From Gilliamella bombicola (lineage in GTDB: Bacteria > Pseudomonadota > Gammaproteobacteria > Enterobacterales > Orbaceae): 64,000 nt of DNA. Both the position numbers and the translations under genes were made by a program. The notes beneath the pieces are model-generated. The model was not told the origin of the DNA and did no database searches. It worked only from the letters and a program-made list of their open reading frames with translations. Position 1 is the first letter of the stretch; every line of letters starts with the position of its first letter. Shown piece by piece: positions 8,575-17,035 of this stretch. Location: contig NZ_FMAQ01000005.1 of the NCBI RefSeq assembly GCF_900094945.1, forward strand, positions 30,258-94,257, read 5' to 3'.

Positions 8575-9408
8575 ATGAGTACAATCGAAGATTTATCTTA
8601 CTTTCTACCAGGTAATAAAAATGGTGTGCTGTTAATTCATGGCTTAACCGGTACCCCCAATGAAATGCGGATTTTAGCTAATGGTTTAAATAAAGCTGGA
8701 TTTACGGTTTATGCCATCCAGTTAGCAGGACATTGCGGTACGGAAGAAGATCTGTGTAAAACAACTTGGCAAGATTGGTATAAAAGCGTGCAAGATGGCG
8801 CCGATTATTTAGCGCAGCATGTAGATAATATCTTTGTTGCCGGGCTATCAATGGGCGCACTACTTGCGCTCAAACTGGCAGTAGACAGACCTGAACAAAT
8901 CAAAGGAGTTGGCGTGTTAGCGCCCACATTTTGTTACGATGGTTGGAGTATGCCATTTTGGGCAAAAAAACTGTTTTTCTTACTTGTTTACTTTAAAAAA
9001 TTGGGTATTTTTCAAAAACAGGTTTTCATTGAACAACCACCTTATGGGCTTAAAGATGAACGCATTCGTGCGGTGGTCTCTGAAAGTATGTTAAGTGGTG
9101 ATGCTGCATCAGCAGGCCTTGCAGGAAATCCATTCCCTGCGCTTGCCGAAATGCAGTTATTGGCAAAAGCGATGCGTAAGCAATTGCCCCAAGTAGTTTC
9201 GCCTTGTTTAATTATGCATTCAGGTAACGATGATATCGCCAATATAGAAACGAATGCCAAATTGGTCGAAAAGCAAGTATCAGGACCAACAAAGTTAGTG
9301 GTATTAAATGATAGCTATCATTTAATTACCATTGATAGCCAGCGCCGCGAAGTAATCAAGGAGTGTGCTTCTTTCTTTGATAATATAGCAGAAGGAATAA
9401 AAGCATAA
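8575..9408 (+). CDS. alpha/beta hydrolase (esterase/lipase family)
   Basis: This 277-residue alpha/beta-hydrolase has oxyanion-hole HGLTGTPNEM near residue 23, the nucleophile elbow GLSMGAL (Ser about 100), an acid Asp in HSGNDDIAN and the catalytic His in NDSYHLITID. The full Ser-Asp-His triad is present, so it should be active. It is closest in pattern to carboxylesterase/monoacylglycerol-lipase types. No signal peptide is seen, so it is cytoplasmic. AAGGA lies six bases before ATG 8575. Its stop overlaps the next start (TAATG), which indicates translational coupling to the EamA pair. The substrate is unknown and could be an acyl or aminoacyl ester made by the neighbouring enzymes (inference). 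Confidence 0.75.
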   Translation: MSTIEDLSYFLPGNKNGVLLIHGLTGTPNEMRILANGLNKAGFTVYAIQLAGHCGTEEDLCKTTWQDWYKSVQDGADYLAQHVDNIFVAGLSMGALLALKLAVDRPEQIKGVGVLAPTFCYDGWSMPFWAKKLFFLLVYFKKLGIFQKQVFIEQPPYGLKDERIRAVVSESMLSGDAASAGLAGNPFPALAEMQLLAKAMRKQLPQVVSPCLIMHSGNDDIANIETNAKLVEKQVSGPTKLVVLNDSYHLITIDSQRREVIKECASFFDNIAEGIKA

Positions 9409-9764
9409 TGTCACCATTAGTTATTTTACTTTGGGTTAGTAACATTTGTTTCGATACTTTAGGACAAGTCGCTTTTAAATTTGCCGCCATCGCACCCAAC
9501 AATCGCGATGGTTGGTACTATTGGCTAGATTTAGCAAAAAATAAGTGGATTTGGATTGGCGTTACCTCGTATATTGCTGAATTTTTATTATGGTTAGCCT
9601 TTTTAACTTTAGTGCCTCTTTCTCAAGGGGTATTACTTGCCTCATTTAATATTATTACTATCATGCTAGTTGGCCGTATTATTTTCAAAGAATTACTAAC
9701 TAGTTACCGCTTGATCGGAATGCTATTAATCACCGCCGGTGTTGTTTTTGTAGGGATGTCTTAA
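9408..9764 (+). CDS. small EamA/SMR-type membrane transporter, subunit 1
   Basis: This 118-residue protein has four predicted membrane helices, starting LVILLWVSNICFDTLGQVAFKFAA and ending LIGMLLITAGVVFVGMS. It has the half-size architecture of SMR and ArnE/ArnF-type drug/metabolite transporters, which work as dimers of two four-helix chains. It is coupled to the hydrolase upstream by a TAATG overlap and is one base from the second small transporter. The pairing of two unequal chains suggests a heterodimer, as with ArnE/ArnF, which flips a lipid-linked sugar. Whether the cargo here is lipid-linked or soluble cannot be told. Confidence 0.7.
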   Translation: MSPLVILLWVSNICFDTLGQVAFKFAAIAPNNRDGWYYWLDLAKNKWIWIGVTSYIAEFLLWLAFLTLVPLSQGVLLASFNIITIMLVGRIIFKELLTSYRLIGMLLITAGVVFVGMS

Positions 9765-9765
9765 T

Positions 9766-10161
9766 ATGGCTAGATTTTACTTAATTGGTTTTTCTGTATT
9801 GCTCTTTTTTGACACAATTGCTCAATGTAGTTTTAAATTAACAGCGATTGAAGCTCAACCGTTAGAGATGAGCATTGAATGGTTAATTCGCGTATTTACT
9901 AACCCTTGGATCTATATCTCAATAGCAGGCTATATTCTGACATTTTTTACTTGGATGACGTTATTAAAAAAAGCCCCTGTAGGACCCGCTTTTGCCGCAT
10001 CACACTTTGAAGTTGTGACCGTGATGGTTGTTTCAATTTGGTTATTTCACGAACCAATTACCTTATTCAAGTTAATTGGTACAATATTAATTGTTTCAGG
10101 CATTCTCTTTTTGGCATTAGCAGAAAGTAAATTATCTCAACAAAATCCGCACAACCATTAA
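9766..10161 (+). CDS. small EamA/SMR-type membrane transporter, subunit 2
   Basis: This is a 131-residue four-helix membrane protein. The first helix has LLFFDTIAQCSFKLTAIEA, mirroring the DTLGQVAFKFAAIA of the preceding gene, so the two are diverged duplicates. The last helix LIGTILIVSGILFLALAES matches the end of the partner. The polar C-terminal tail (SKLSQQNPHNH) is unique to this chain. It most likely forms a heterodimer with the 9408-9764 product in the inner membrane. It ends the plus-strand run; the next gene is convergent, 72 bases away, with no clear terminator hairpin between. Confidence 0.7.
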   Translation: MARFYLIGFSVLLFFDTIAQCSFKLTAIEAQPLEMSIEWLIRVFTNPWIYISIAGYILTFFTWMTLLKKAPVGPAFAASHFEVVTVMVVSIWLFHEPITLFKLIGTILIVSGILFLALAESKLSQQNPHNH

Positions 10162-10233
10162 CCCTAAGCTCCAATCATAATGGAAAGCTGGCCGTTTTAT
10201 ACTTAAGCCTACTTTCCTGAAACTTTTAAAAAT

Positions 10234-11106
10234 TTATACTGTTAATGCTTTTAATAGCGTCAAATTAAGTTGATGCTGTTCTTGCTGCCAATTAAGAAGG
10301 TTATTTGGTGATATGCTCGGTTGTTTATCAAGAGAACTAAGCAAACGTTTAAACCAATTAGATGGCTGCCATATTGATAGTTCACCGGTAATATCACTGC
10401 CGATAATTCTAGGTTTAATTGACGATATAGTATCAAGCAGATGATACGTTTGTAGTTTGCCTTGATCCCAGTTGGTGTGAACCACCTCTTCGCTTAATAC
10501 GTCTTTATCAATCGATAAATAGACCGGTTGTGCGCTATGATATTGTTCGGATAAGAAGTTGGCAATAAGGTCATCTGGTGTGGCAAAATGCCTAAAAGCA
10601 TGTCCTAAGCCAATTTTTTTTGCCCATGCAACATTGACATCTAGGCTCCAGTAAGTCAATTTTTTATGAAGCAGCGGTTTCCATCTATTTTCCCAAAAAT
10701 GGGCTATACCAATATCATGGGAGGTAATGCCAAGCACATGTACATGACTCACAAAAGGCAAACTTGCCACATAACTAACCCATGATCCACAATGCACACC
10801 AAATAGATAGCGCATATTGTCTGGATGATTATCAAAAATCACAACTTGGATCGGATTATCTGCGGAATAGTGCTTTGCTAAACGTTCAATAAGTAGTAAT
10901 GAAATATGATGAAAATCACCACTGCCCATTAATACCGTGCCATGGCTTTCGGGTAAAGATTGCTGTAATACCTGTTTAAATTGGCTAAATTGTTTCTTAG
11001 TGCAACCAAAACGAATTGTATCTTGCCACTGCGTAACATCAACCGTTTGAGCATGACAAATATCACCCACGCTTCCATCAAAGTTGAGAATAATAGGACA
11101 GGTCAT
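10234..11106 (-). CDS. arginase-fold family hydrolase
   Basis: This 290-residue protein keeps the metal-ligand motifs of the arginase/agmatinase superfamily in altered form: GSGDFHHIS (for GGDHS), FDNHPDNM (for DAHxD) and LSIDKDVLSEE (for SxDxDxxDP). The His and Asp ligands for a binuclear Mn site are therefore largely present, while the residues that read guanidinium substrates differ. It is likely a C-N hydrolase, but arginine cannot be assumed. Its ATG overlaps the stop of the GNAT gene upstream by four bases. With the aminotransferase this forms a three-gene minus-strand run. Confidence 0.7.
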   Translation of the reverse strand: MTCPIILNFDGSVGDICHAQTVDVTQWQDTIRFGCTKKQFSQFKQVLQQSLPESHGTVLMGSGDFHHISLLLIERLAKHYSADNPIQVVIFDNHPDNMRYLFGVHCGSWVSYVASLPFVSHVHVLGITSHDIGIAHFWENRWKPLLHKKLTYWSLDVNVAWAKKIGLGHAFRHFATPDDLIANFLSEQYHSAQPVYLSIDKDVLSEEVVHTNWDQGKLQTYHLLDTISSIKPRIIGSDITGELSIWQPSNWFKRLLSSLDKQPSISPNNLLNWQQEQHQLNLTLLKALTV

Positions 11107-12152
11107 GCTACTTTCTCCTTATCACTTTCAAAGTGACCAATCAATCTGCGTAATATAGCTCTTAATAATGGATTGCGAATATAAACAAGATGCTTAGTAA
11201 AAGTAAATTTTGCACCGAGTGATGCTTTTACCTCAGGATCGGTCCAACCCGCAATATAATGACTAAATCCTTGCTGCAAAGCATATTCAAGATTTACAAA
11301 CCAGCTTACAAAATAGAGATTGAGCTCTCTTGCCTGTGGATAAACCATACCGATATACTTATCAACTAACATATTGTTCACAACAAAACAAATATTGTAC
11401 CCCACCAACTTATCATCATGGTGATAAGTCACAATATGCGCATTTTGGGTTTTGCTTTGTAATAACTGAGTAAAAAAGGGTTTAGTCAATAAGTCGAAAT
11501 GGATTTCACTTTGCTGATAAACATTAAGATATAATTGATAATACTCATCTAAAACCGCTTGGTCATAAAAACACTCATCACCACTATGCAAGATATTAAT
11601 GGTTAATTTTTCGCGCGATTTTAGTTTTCGCCTAAAATTTTTACGTCTACTATAAGAAAATCGTGAAAAAACCTCATCTATATTTGCAAAATCAATTGGT
11701 AGCCAAGCCAATGCTTGTCCTTCAACTTCAATAAAACCCTGTTTTTTTAATGACGTAATAAGATGCATTGAATAATCATTTTCTTTTTCGCTCAGTAAAG
11801 GCGATGAGACAGGTATATCTTTAACAATCAAAAAAGGATATTGCTTAGCATAAGCCATTTTAAGATGTTGTGCTAATTGATTAGCATCCACTTTATCATT
11901 TAGTAACGCATATTCCGAAACAGTTGCGCCAACAAAACAAGTATTGGGTTGTAAATAGCGCTGCCATTTATGGTAAAAAGGCAGTTTTTGAATTTTATGT
12001 CTGAAATCATCATCTGCAGTAGTAAGAAGATCAAACTTGGCAGAAAAAACAGGCACCCCATCTTCACTCAGCCATGCGGAAAATTCTTGTGGAGGATGAG
12101 CTAGAAAATTGTCTATTAATTCTTTTGGTTCTAACTGATTGATATATTTCAT
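11103..12152 (-). CDS. FemAB/GNAT-like acyl- or aminoacyl-transferase
   Basis: This soluble protein of about 349 residues has the look of the FemAB-like/peptidoglycan-bridge-related GNAT group. It has an N-terminal half without clear motifs, then FSRYSRRKNFRRKLKSRE, a basic segment seen before the second GNAT fold, and HIVTYHHDDKLVGYNICFVV with YIGMVYPQARELNLYFVSW in the acyl-acceptor half. The family transfers an acyl or aminoacyl group to an amine; the substrate is unknown here. ATG 12152 is preferred over a TTG at 12194 that has no ribosome site. It lies between the aminotransferase upstream (75 bases) and the arginase-fold gene downstream (ATGA overlap). Confidence 0.6.
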   Translation of the reverse strand: MKYINQLEPKELIDNFLAHPPQEFSAWLSEDGVPVFSAKFDLLTTADDDFRHKIQKLPFYHKWQRYLQPNTCFVGATVSEYALLNDKVDANQLAQHLKMAYAKQYPFLIVKDIPVSSPLLSEKENDYSMHLITSLKKQGFIEVEGQALAWLPIDFANIDEVFSRFSYSRRKNFRRKLKSREKLTINILHSGDECFYDQAVLDEYYQLYLNVYQQSEIHFDLLTKPFFTQLLQSKTQNAHIVTYHHDDKLVGYNICFVVNNMLVDKYIGMVYPQARELNLYFVSWFVNLEYALQQGFSHYIAGWTDPEVKASLGAKFTFTKHLVYIRNPLLRAILRRLIGHFESDKEKVA

Positions 12153-12226
12153 AACGTTAAATATAAGATTGGCTGTAACTCGCGGTCCCGCCAATAGACA
12201 TTGACGGGAAAATGAAAATAAAACAA

Positions 12227-13636
12227 TTAAAGCTCTTTTTTGGCTCGAGTAATTAATTGATCCAACAGTTCAATACCCTGATCAATTTCTTGACGAGAGA
12301 TGTGTAACGATGGGGCAAAGGTAATCACGTTTTTATAGTAACCACCAATATCAAGCACTAAGCCCATTTTGGTACCTTTCCAATCAAGATCACCTGACAT
12401 ACCAATATCAACCATTTTATCAACTAAGGCTTTATTAGCTGTAAAGCCATCTTCTGTACAGATTTCAGCACGAAGCGCTAAGCCTAAACCATCAACTTCA
12501 CCAATTTCTTTGTGTTTTTTCTCAAGTGTTTTTAAACCTTCAAGGAAGTAAGCACCACTGTCCATGACCATTTTTTCGTAATCGGTTTCAGAAGTCATTT
12601 TTAACACTTCAAGACCAACTGCTGTACCAAGTGGATTTGAGGCAAATGTTGAGTGAGTTGAACCAACTGGGAATACTTGTGGATTAATTAATTCTTCACG
12701 TGCCCATAAACCACCTAGCGGATTAAGACCATTAGTTAATGCTTTAGCAAAAACCACAACATCAGGTTTGACATCAAAGTGTTCAATTGACCAAAGTTTA
12801 CCGGTACGGTAAAAGCCCATTTGGATTTCATCAACGACTAATAAAATACCATACTGATCTAATACTTTTTTAAGACCTTTAAAGTAATTACGAGGAGGCA
12901 CAATATAACCGCCTGTTGCTTGTAAAGGTTCGGCATAAAACGCTGCATATTCCGCTTGTCCAACTTTTGGATCCCAAACACCGTGGTATTCGGTTTCAAA
13001 TAAACGGGCAAATTCAGCCACCAAATGTTCACCATATTCTTCTGCTGTCATGCCTTTCGGACGACGGAAAGGATATGGGAATGGAACAAACATAGCACGA
13101 TCGCCAAAATGACCATAGCGACGACGATAACGATAACTTGATGTAATGGATGATGCTCCTAAAGTACGGCCATGGTATCCACCTTGGAAAGCAAACATTA
13201 ACGATTTACCGCCAGATGCATTACGAACCAATTTTAAAGAGTCTTCAATACATTGTGAACCACCCACATTGAAATGTACTCGTCCTTCATAACCAAAGCG
13301 TTTTTCCATGCCTTGGGCAATGGTTTTGGCTAATTCAATTTTAGTTGGATGCAAATATTGGCTAGCGCACTGTGGTAAGGTATCGATTTGCTTTTTAAGC
13401 ACATTATTTAAACGTTCATTAGCATAACCAAAGTTACACGCAGAATACCACATTTGTAAGTCAAGGAAAGCTTTGCCTTCTTTGTCATACATGTAACTAC
13501 CTTCACAACCATCAAAGATTTTTGGTGGTTCAACATAGTGCACAGTATCGCCAAAAGAACAATATTTAGCCTCATCCGCTAACAATGTCGCATCATCGGG
13601 ACGACTGTTAATCATTTCTATAGTTGGTTTACTCAT
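12227..13636 (-). CDS. class III PLP-dependent aminotransferase
   Basis: This 469-residue fold-type I aminotransferase belongs to the class III (ornithine/4-aminobutyrate-type) group. Visible are GGSQCIEDSLKLVRNASGGKS (phosphate-binding region), GGYHGRTLGAS, the Asp of VVDEIQMGFYRTG that pairs with the pyridine nitrogen, and the Schiff-base Lys in VVFAKALTNGLNPLGG. It transfers an omega- or alpha-amino group between an amino donor and an aldehyde or keto acid; the substrate is not readable from sequence. It is first in a run with a FemAB-like transferase and an arginase-fold enzyme. It is divergent from the MipA-like gene, and the 200-base gap should contain its promoter. Confidence 0.85.
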   Translation of the reverse strand: MSKPTIEMINSRPDDATLLADEAKYCSFGDTVHYVEPPKIFDGCEGSYMYDKEGKAFLDLQMWYSACNFGYANERLNNVLKKQIDTLPQCASQYLHPTKIELAKTIAQGMEKRFGYEGRVHFNVGGSQCIEDSLKLVRNASGGKSLMFAFQGGYHGRTLGASSITSSYRYRRRYGHFGDRAMFVPFPYPFRRPKGMTAEEYGEHLVAEFARLFETEYHGVWDPKVGQAEYAAFYAEPLQATGGYIVPPRNYFKGLKKVLDQYGILLVVDEIQMGFYRTGKLWSIEHFDVKPDVVVFAKALTNGLNPLGGLWAREELINPQVFPVGSTHSTFASNPLGTAVGLEVLKMTSETDYEKMVMDSGAYFLEGLKTLEKKHKEIGEVDGLGLALRAEICTEDGFTANKALVDKMVDIGMSGDLDWKGTKMGLVLDIGGYYKNVITFAPSLHISRQEIDQGIELLDQLITRAKKEL

Positions 13637-13837
13637 AATTATCTCACTAATCCATATTCAAACACGATAAAATGTGGCATTATTATTCAAGAAATTTGTT
13701 TGTTACAATGTATAATTACTGTATGAATTGTGTGACAATAAGCAAAATAAAAAAATATACTAAAAAGATAATAAAATCTGCGAAATGATAACAAGCGCTC
13801 TCTTTTATAGATAACCACGATATACGGGCATCAAAAA

Positions 13838-14587
13838 ATGAAAAAAATACCTTATGCACTTTCTTTTTTATCAATAATAGCATTAGGAACTACCCAGATC
13901 GCATTAGCTGAGCCCACTTCCCTTGGGATTGGTATTGGTTGGGAAAATTCACCTTATAAAAGTTACAGTGCTCATTATTCCCCTATCCCTCATATTGATT
14001 ATGACAATGGGCTATTTTTTATCGATGATTTATCCGCTGGATTTTATGTTTATCATTCTGACGAGCAAAGTATTTCACTTGGTGCTCGCTACTTATCTAA
14101 TGAATTTAAACCACACAATTCAGATAATCACCAATTAAAACAACTTGATAGCCGTCACGCAACATTATTGACGGAAATAGAATATTCCCTTATAACCAAC
14201 TGGGGAGTGTTTTCTAGTAGCGTTGGGGCTGATATGCTAAATAAAAGTAATAGTATTTTAGTTAATAGCGATTATACCGTTCCTTATATGCAAGGCAATT
14301 TCATTATTGCACCAACCATTGGTATAAATTGGGCTAATGGTAAACACAATAGTTATTACTATGGTATTTCGCATAAAGAATCATCTCGTTCAGGATTGAG
14401 ATACGTCAATGCTAATAGCTCATTGACACCTTACGCCGAAATCGCAGCACAATATTCATTTACCGAAAATATGGCTACTTTTGGCGGTATTCATATCGAT
14501 AAATTAACTGGCGACGCAGCTGATAGCCCAATGGTTGACAAAAGCACTGTCACCTCGATTTATATGGGTGTATCTTATAATTTTTAA
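13838..14587 (+). CDS. MipA/OmpV family outer-membrane protein
   Basis: This 249-residue protein has a signal peptide (MKKIPYALSFLSIIALGTTQIALA, cleavage before EPTS) followed by alternating beta-strand segments and a terminal aromatic residue (GVSYNF), typical of an outer-membrane beta-barrel. The SLGIGIGWENSPYKSY opening and the YDNGLFFIDDLSAG and GARYLSNEF segments fit the MipA/OmpV family, whose members act as scaffold or osmotic/antibiotic-response porin-like proteins in other bacteria. It is monocistronic. A TATAAT at 13711-13716 could be its -10 (weak -35). Confidence 0.8.
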   Translation: MKKIPYALSFLSIIALGTTQIALAEPTSLGIGIGWENSPYKSYSAHYSPIPHIDYDNGLFFIDDLSAGFYVYHSDEQSISLGARYLSNEFKPHNSDNHQLKQLDSRHATLLTEIEYSLITNWGVFSSSVGADMLNKSNSILVNSDYTVPYMQGNFIIAPTIGINWANGKHNSYYYGISHKESSRSGLRYVNANSSLTPYAEIAAQYSFTENMATFGGIHIDKLTGDAADSPMVDKSTVTSIYMGVSYNF

Positions 14588-14668
14588 TTAATATATATCA
14601 GCACTAAGTTATTAGCTGTTTAAGTGAAATAAAATCATTACCACAAAAAACTCAGGAAATAGAAAAGT

Positions 14669-15577
14669 ATGCTTTGGTTTAAAAATGCCATCATTTATCA
14701 ACTCAATAATGACACATTACTTAATAAAGATGCGATTGAAAACGCACTAAAATCGCATCTTTTTACCCCTTGTGGTAATTTAGACACTACCAAAATGGGT
14801 TGGGTATCGCCTTATCATGATAATAATGACGATGCTTTTATTATTGATATGCAAGGGCATTTATTATTAAGAATCAAAAAAGAAACCAAAATATTACCCA
14901 CCCCTGTTATTAAACAGGCATTATTAGAGAAAATTGATAAGCAAGAACACGCACTCAGTAGAAAACTAACTAAAAACGAAAAAGCTACCTTAAAAGACGA
15001 AGTCATGATTGATCTCATGCCAAGAGCATTTAGTAAATATAATCACTATTGGTTGTGGATTGATACACAGAATAAACGCATTATTGTTGATTGTAGTAGC
15101 TTTAAACAAGCCGAAGATATCTTAGCCATTTTGCGCAAAGAGCTTGGATCACTTGCATTAACGCCGTTATCAATTGATAAACCACTTGAACAAATTATGA
15201 CGACCTGGGTTAAAGAAAACCTGAGTTTTCCACCATTTATATTAGGTGATCAAGCCGAGCTCAAAGATCCTCTTGAAGGTAATGGAATTATCAATTGCAA
15301 AAACCAAGAGATCACCGGTGACGAAATGCGTGTTCATTTTGATTCTGGCAAATGGGTCACAAAAATTAAAATTATTGATGAAAGAGGTGTTAGCTTTATC
15401 ATTAATAATGACTTAACATTTAAACGAATTAAATTTGATTCGATTATTTTAGACGAAAATGAAGATATCGGTTCAGATGAATTTGATAAAAGACTAGAAG
15501 CTGACTTCATTATTATGGCTAATTCATTAGCCAATACTATTAATGACTTTTACATAACAATTAACAAAATCATTTGA
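14669..15577 (+). CDS. rdgC: recombination-associated protein RdgC
   Basis: This 302-residue cytoplasmic DNA-binding protein matches RdgC in length (303 in E. coli) and pattern: N-terminal MLWFKNAIIYQL, FTPCGNLDTTKMGWVSP, the LPRxF-like MPRAFSKYNHYWLWID region and GDEMRVHFDSGKWVTKI. RdgC forms a ring dimer on duplex DNA and restrains RecA-driven recombination. It stands alone between the MipA-like gene and ompA. ATG 14669 follows a CAGGAAATAG ribosome site. A 196-base gap then leads to ompA. Confidence 0.93.
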   Translation: MLWFKNAIIYQLNNDTLLNKDAIENALKSHLFTPCGNLDTTKMGWVSPYHDNNDDAFIIDMQGHLLLRIKKETKILPTPVIKQALLEKIDKQEHALSRKLTKNEKATLKDEVMIDLMPRAFSKYNHYWLWIDTQNKRIIVDCSSFKQAEDILAILRKELGSLALTPLSIDKPLEQIMTTWVKENLSFPPFILGDQAELKDPLEGNGIINCKNQEITGDEMRVHFDSGKWVTKIKIIDERGVSFIINNDLTFKRIKFDSIILDENEDIGSDEFDKRLEADFIIMANSLANTINDFYITINKII

Positions 15578-15617
15578 TAAAATTATTTAAATTTTTTTTG
15601 TATTATACCATCATTAG

Positions 15618-15650
15618 TTATGGATCTGCCTATTAACTATGCTATACTAT
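15618..15650 (+). promoter_or_regulatory. ompA promoter with extended -10
   Basis: TG (15640-15641) plus TATACT (15643-15648) is a good extended -10; a weak -35-like TTATGG lies at 15618-15623. It would give a 5' leader of roughly 115-120 bases before ompA, a long leader as in enterobacterial ompA. Confidence 0.45.
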
Positions 15651-15773
15651 GAAACAGATTATGGGTAACATAATTATATAAAAATAAGTATTGTTCTTTT
15701 TATTTGAAGTGAATTTTAAACAATAAAAGAAACTAAACATCGTCTATAACAACATATAAGTTGAGGCAATAAA

Positions 15774-16868
15774 ATGAAAAAAACTACTCTAGCTCTAGCA
15801 ATCGCAGTTGCAAGTTTAACAGCTACTGCAGCTAATGCAGCATACGAAGACAACACTTTTTATACAGGTGCTAAATTAGGTTGGTCAGAACTTTATCGAT
15901 TAGATGCGAATAAAGTTCGTGTATGGGATAACGTTGGTATTAGCACTTCAAACCGTAGTAATATTGCTGGTGGTGCTTTCCTTGGTTTCCAAGCAAATCC
16001 TTATTTAGCTTTTGAATTAGGTTATGACTGGTTAGGATCTGCTAAATACAAAAGATCTTTCCATTATGCAGGCACAAATTATGATGTAGGTCATAGTAAA
16101 GTTTCTGCCCAAGGTGTATCTTTAACTGGTAAATTAAGCTACCCTATCATTGACAACCTAGATATCTATGGTCGTGCAGGTGGAATGGTAACTATCGCTA
16201 AATGGAAAAACGGCGGTTTAGTAAAAGATGGCGACAAACTTGACAATGGTACAAAAACCGACCTATCTCCTGTGTATGCGTTAGGTCTTGACTATCGTTT
16301 CGACGAAGACTTCTCTACTCGTTTAGAATACCAATATGTTCAACATATTCATACTAAAACTGACGCATCTCCAGATGCGGGACTAGTAAGTTTAGGTATT
16401 ACTTACCGTTTAGGCGCACCAGCTGCTCCAGCTCCAGTTGAGTTAAAAACTGAAGTAAAACGTTATGTATTAAATGAAGATGTTCTATTTGCTTATGCAA
16501 AAGCTGACTTAAAAGCTGAAGGCCGTCAAGCATTAGACAACTTATTAACAAGCCTTGTTAAAATTAACCCAACTGAAAGTGCTGTTGTTGTAATTGGCCA
16601 TACTGACCGTATCGGTTCAGATAGTTACAACCAAAAATTATCAGAACAACGCGCTAATTCTGTAATGAAATACTTAATTTCTAAAGGTGTTCCTGCTAAC
16701 TTAATCAGTGCTCATGGTGTAGGTAAAACTCAACCAGTAACTGGTACTAAATGTAATGCACTTCGTGGCGCTGACTTAAAAGCATGTTTAGCACCAGATC
16801 GTCGTGTTGAAATTGAAGTTAAAGCACGTAACGTTCAAGAAGTTCAAGTAACTAATTCAACAAATTAA
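15774..16868 (+). CDS. ompA: outer-membrane protein A
   Basis: This 364-residue OmpA has a signal peptide ending TAANA before AYEDNTFY, an eight-strand barrel to about residue 215, and a Pro/Ala hinge (APAAPAPVE). The periplasmic OmpA/MotB domain that binds peptidoglycan contains GHTDRIGSDSYNQKLSEQRA and the Asp/Arg ligands near APDRRVEIEV. The two cysteines in TKCNALRGADLKACL match the conserved disulfide pair. A strong ribosome site (GAGGCAATAAA) precedes ATG 15774, and a hairpin terminator follows. The codon usage looks regular and highly expressed. Its position directly before dnaA is unusual compared with E. coli. Confidence 0.95.
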   Translation: MKKTTLALAIAVASLTATAANAAYEDNTFYTGAKLGWSELYRLDANKVRVWDNVGISTSNRSNIAGGAFLGFQANPYLAFELGYDWLGSAKYKRSFHYAGTNYDVGHSKVSAQGVSLTGKLSYPIIDNLDIYGRAGGMVTIAKWKNGGLVKDGDKLDNGTKTDLSPVYALGLDYRFDEDFSTRLEYQYVQHIHTKTDASPDAGLVSLGITYRLGAPAAPAPVELKTEVKRYVLNEDVLFAYAKADLKAEGRQALDNLLTSLVKINPTESAVVVIGHTDRIGSDSYNQKLSEQRANSVMKYLISKGVPANLISAHGVGKTQPVTGTKCNALRGADLKACLAPDRRVEIEVKARNVQEVQVTNSTN

Positions 16869-16894
16869 TTTTTGTTTTTTTAAGTTATTCATTA

Positions 16895-16921
16895 AGACCC
16901 GGTTAAAAGCCGGGTTTTTTT
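16895..16921 (+). terminator. rho-independent terminator of ompA
   Basis: ACCCGG (16897-16902) pairs with CCGGGT (16910-16915), followed by a run of T to 16921. Confidence 0.85.
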
Positions 16922-16963
16922 ATCTCTCTTTTTTGTTAACAACTAAATATATATCACCTTAGA

Positions 16964-16994
16964 TCTACAAATTATCCACAAAAGGGATTATAAT
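16964..16994 (+). promoter_or_regulatory. dnaA promoter with embedded DnaA box
   Basis: TATAAT at 16989-16994 is a consensus -10, with TCTACA (16964-16969) as a 4/6 -35 at 19 bases. A perfect DnaA box, TTATCCACA (16972-16980), lies between them. DnaA bound here would block RNA polymerase, the classical autorepression layout. Only one box is visible, so this is not evidence for oriC. Confidence 0.65.
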
Positions 16995-17035
16995 GCTTTA
17001 CGGTATTGTTAGTAAGAAAAATTGAAGGAGTTGCC

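Noticed and set aside
16869-17005. possible oriC before dnaA
   Set aside because: Only one DnaA box is visible and the region is short; the box fits autoregulation better.
17006-17035. TTG start for dnaA, adding ten residues
   Set aside because: GTG 17036 has GAAGGAG at ideal spacing and gives the family N-terminus; 17006 is too close to the predicted transcript start.
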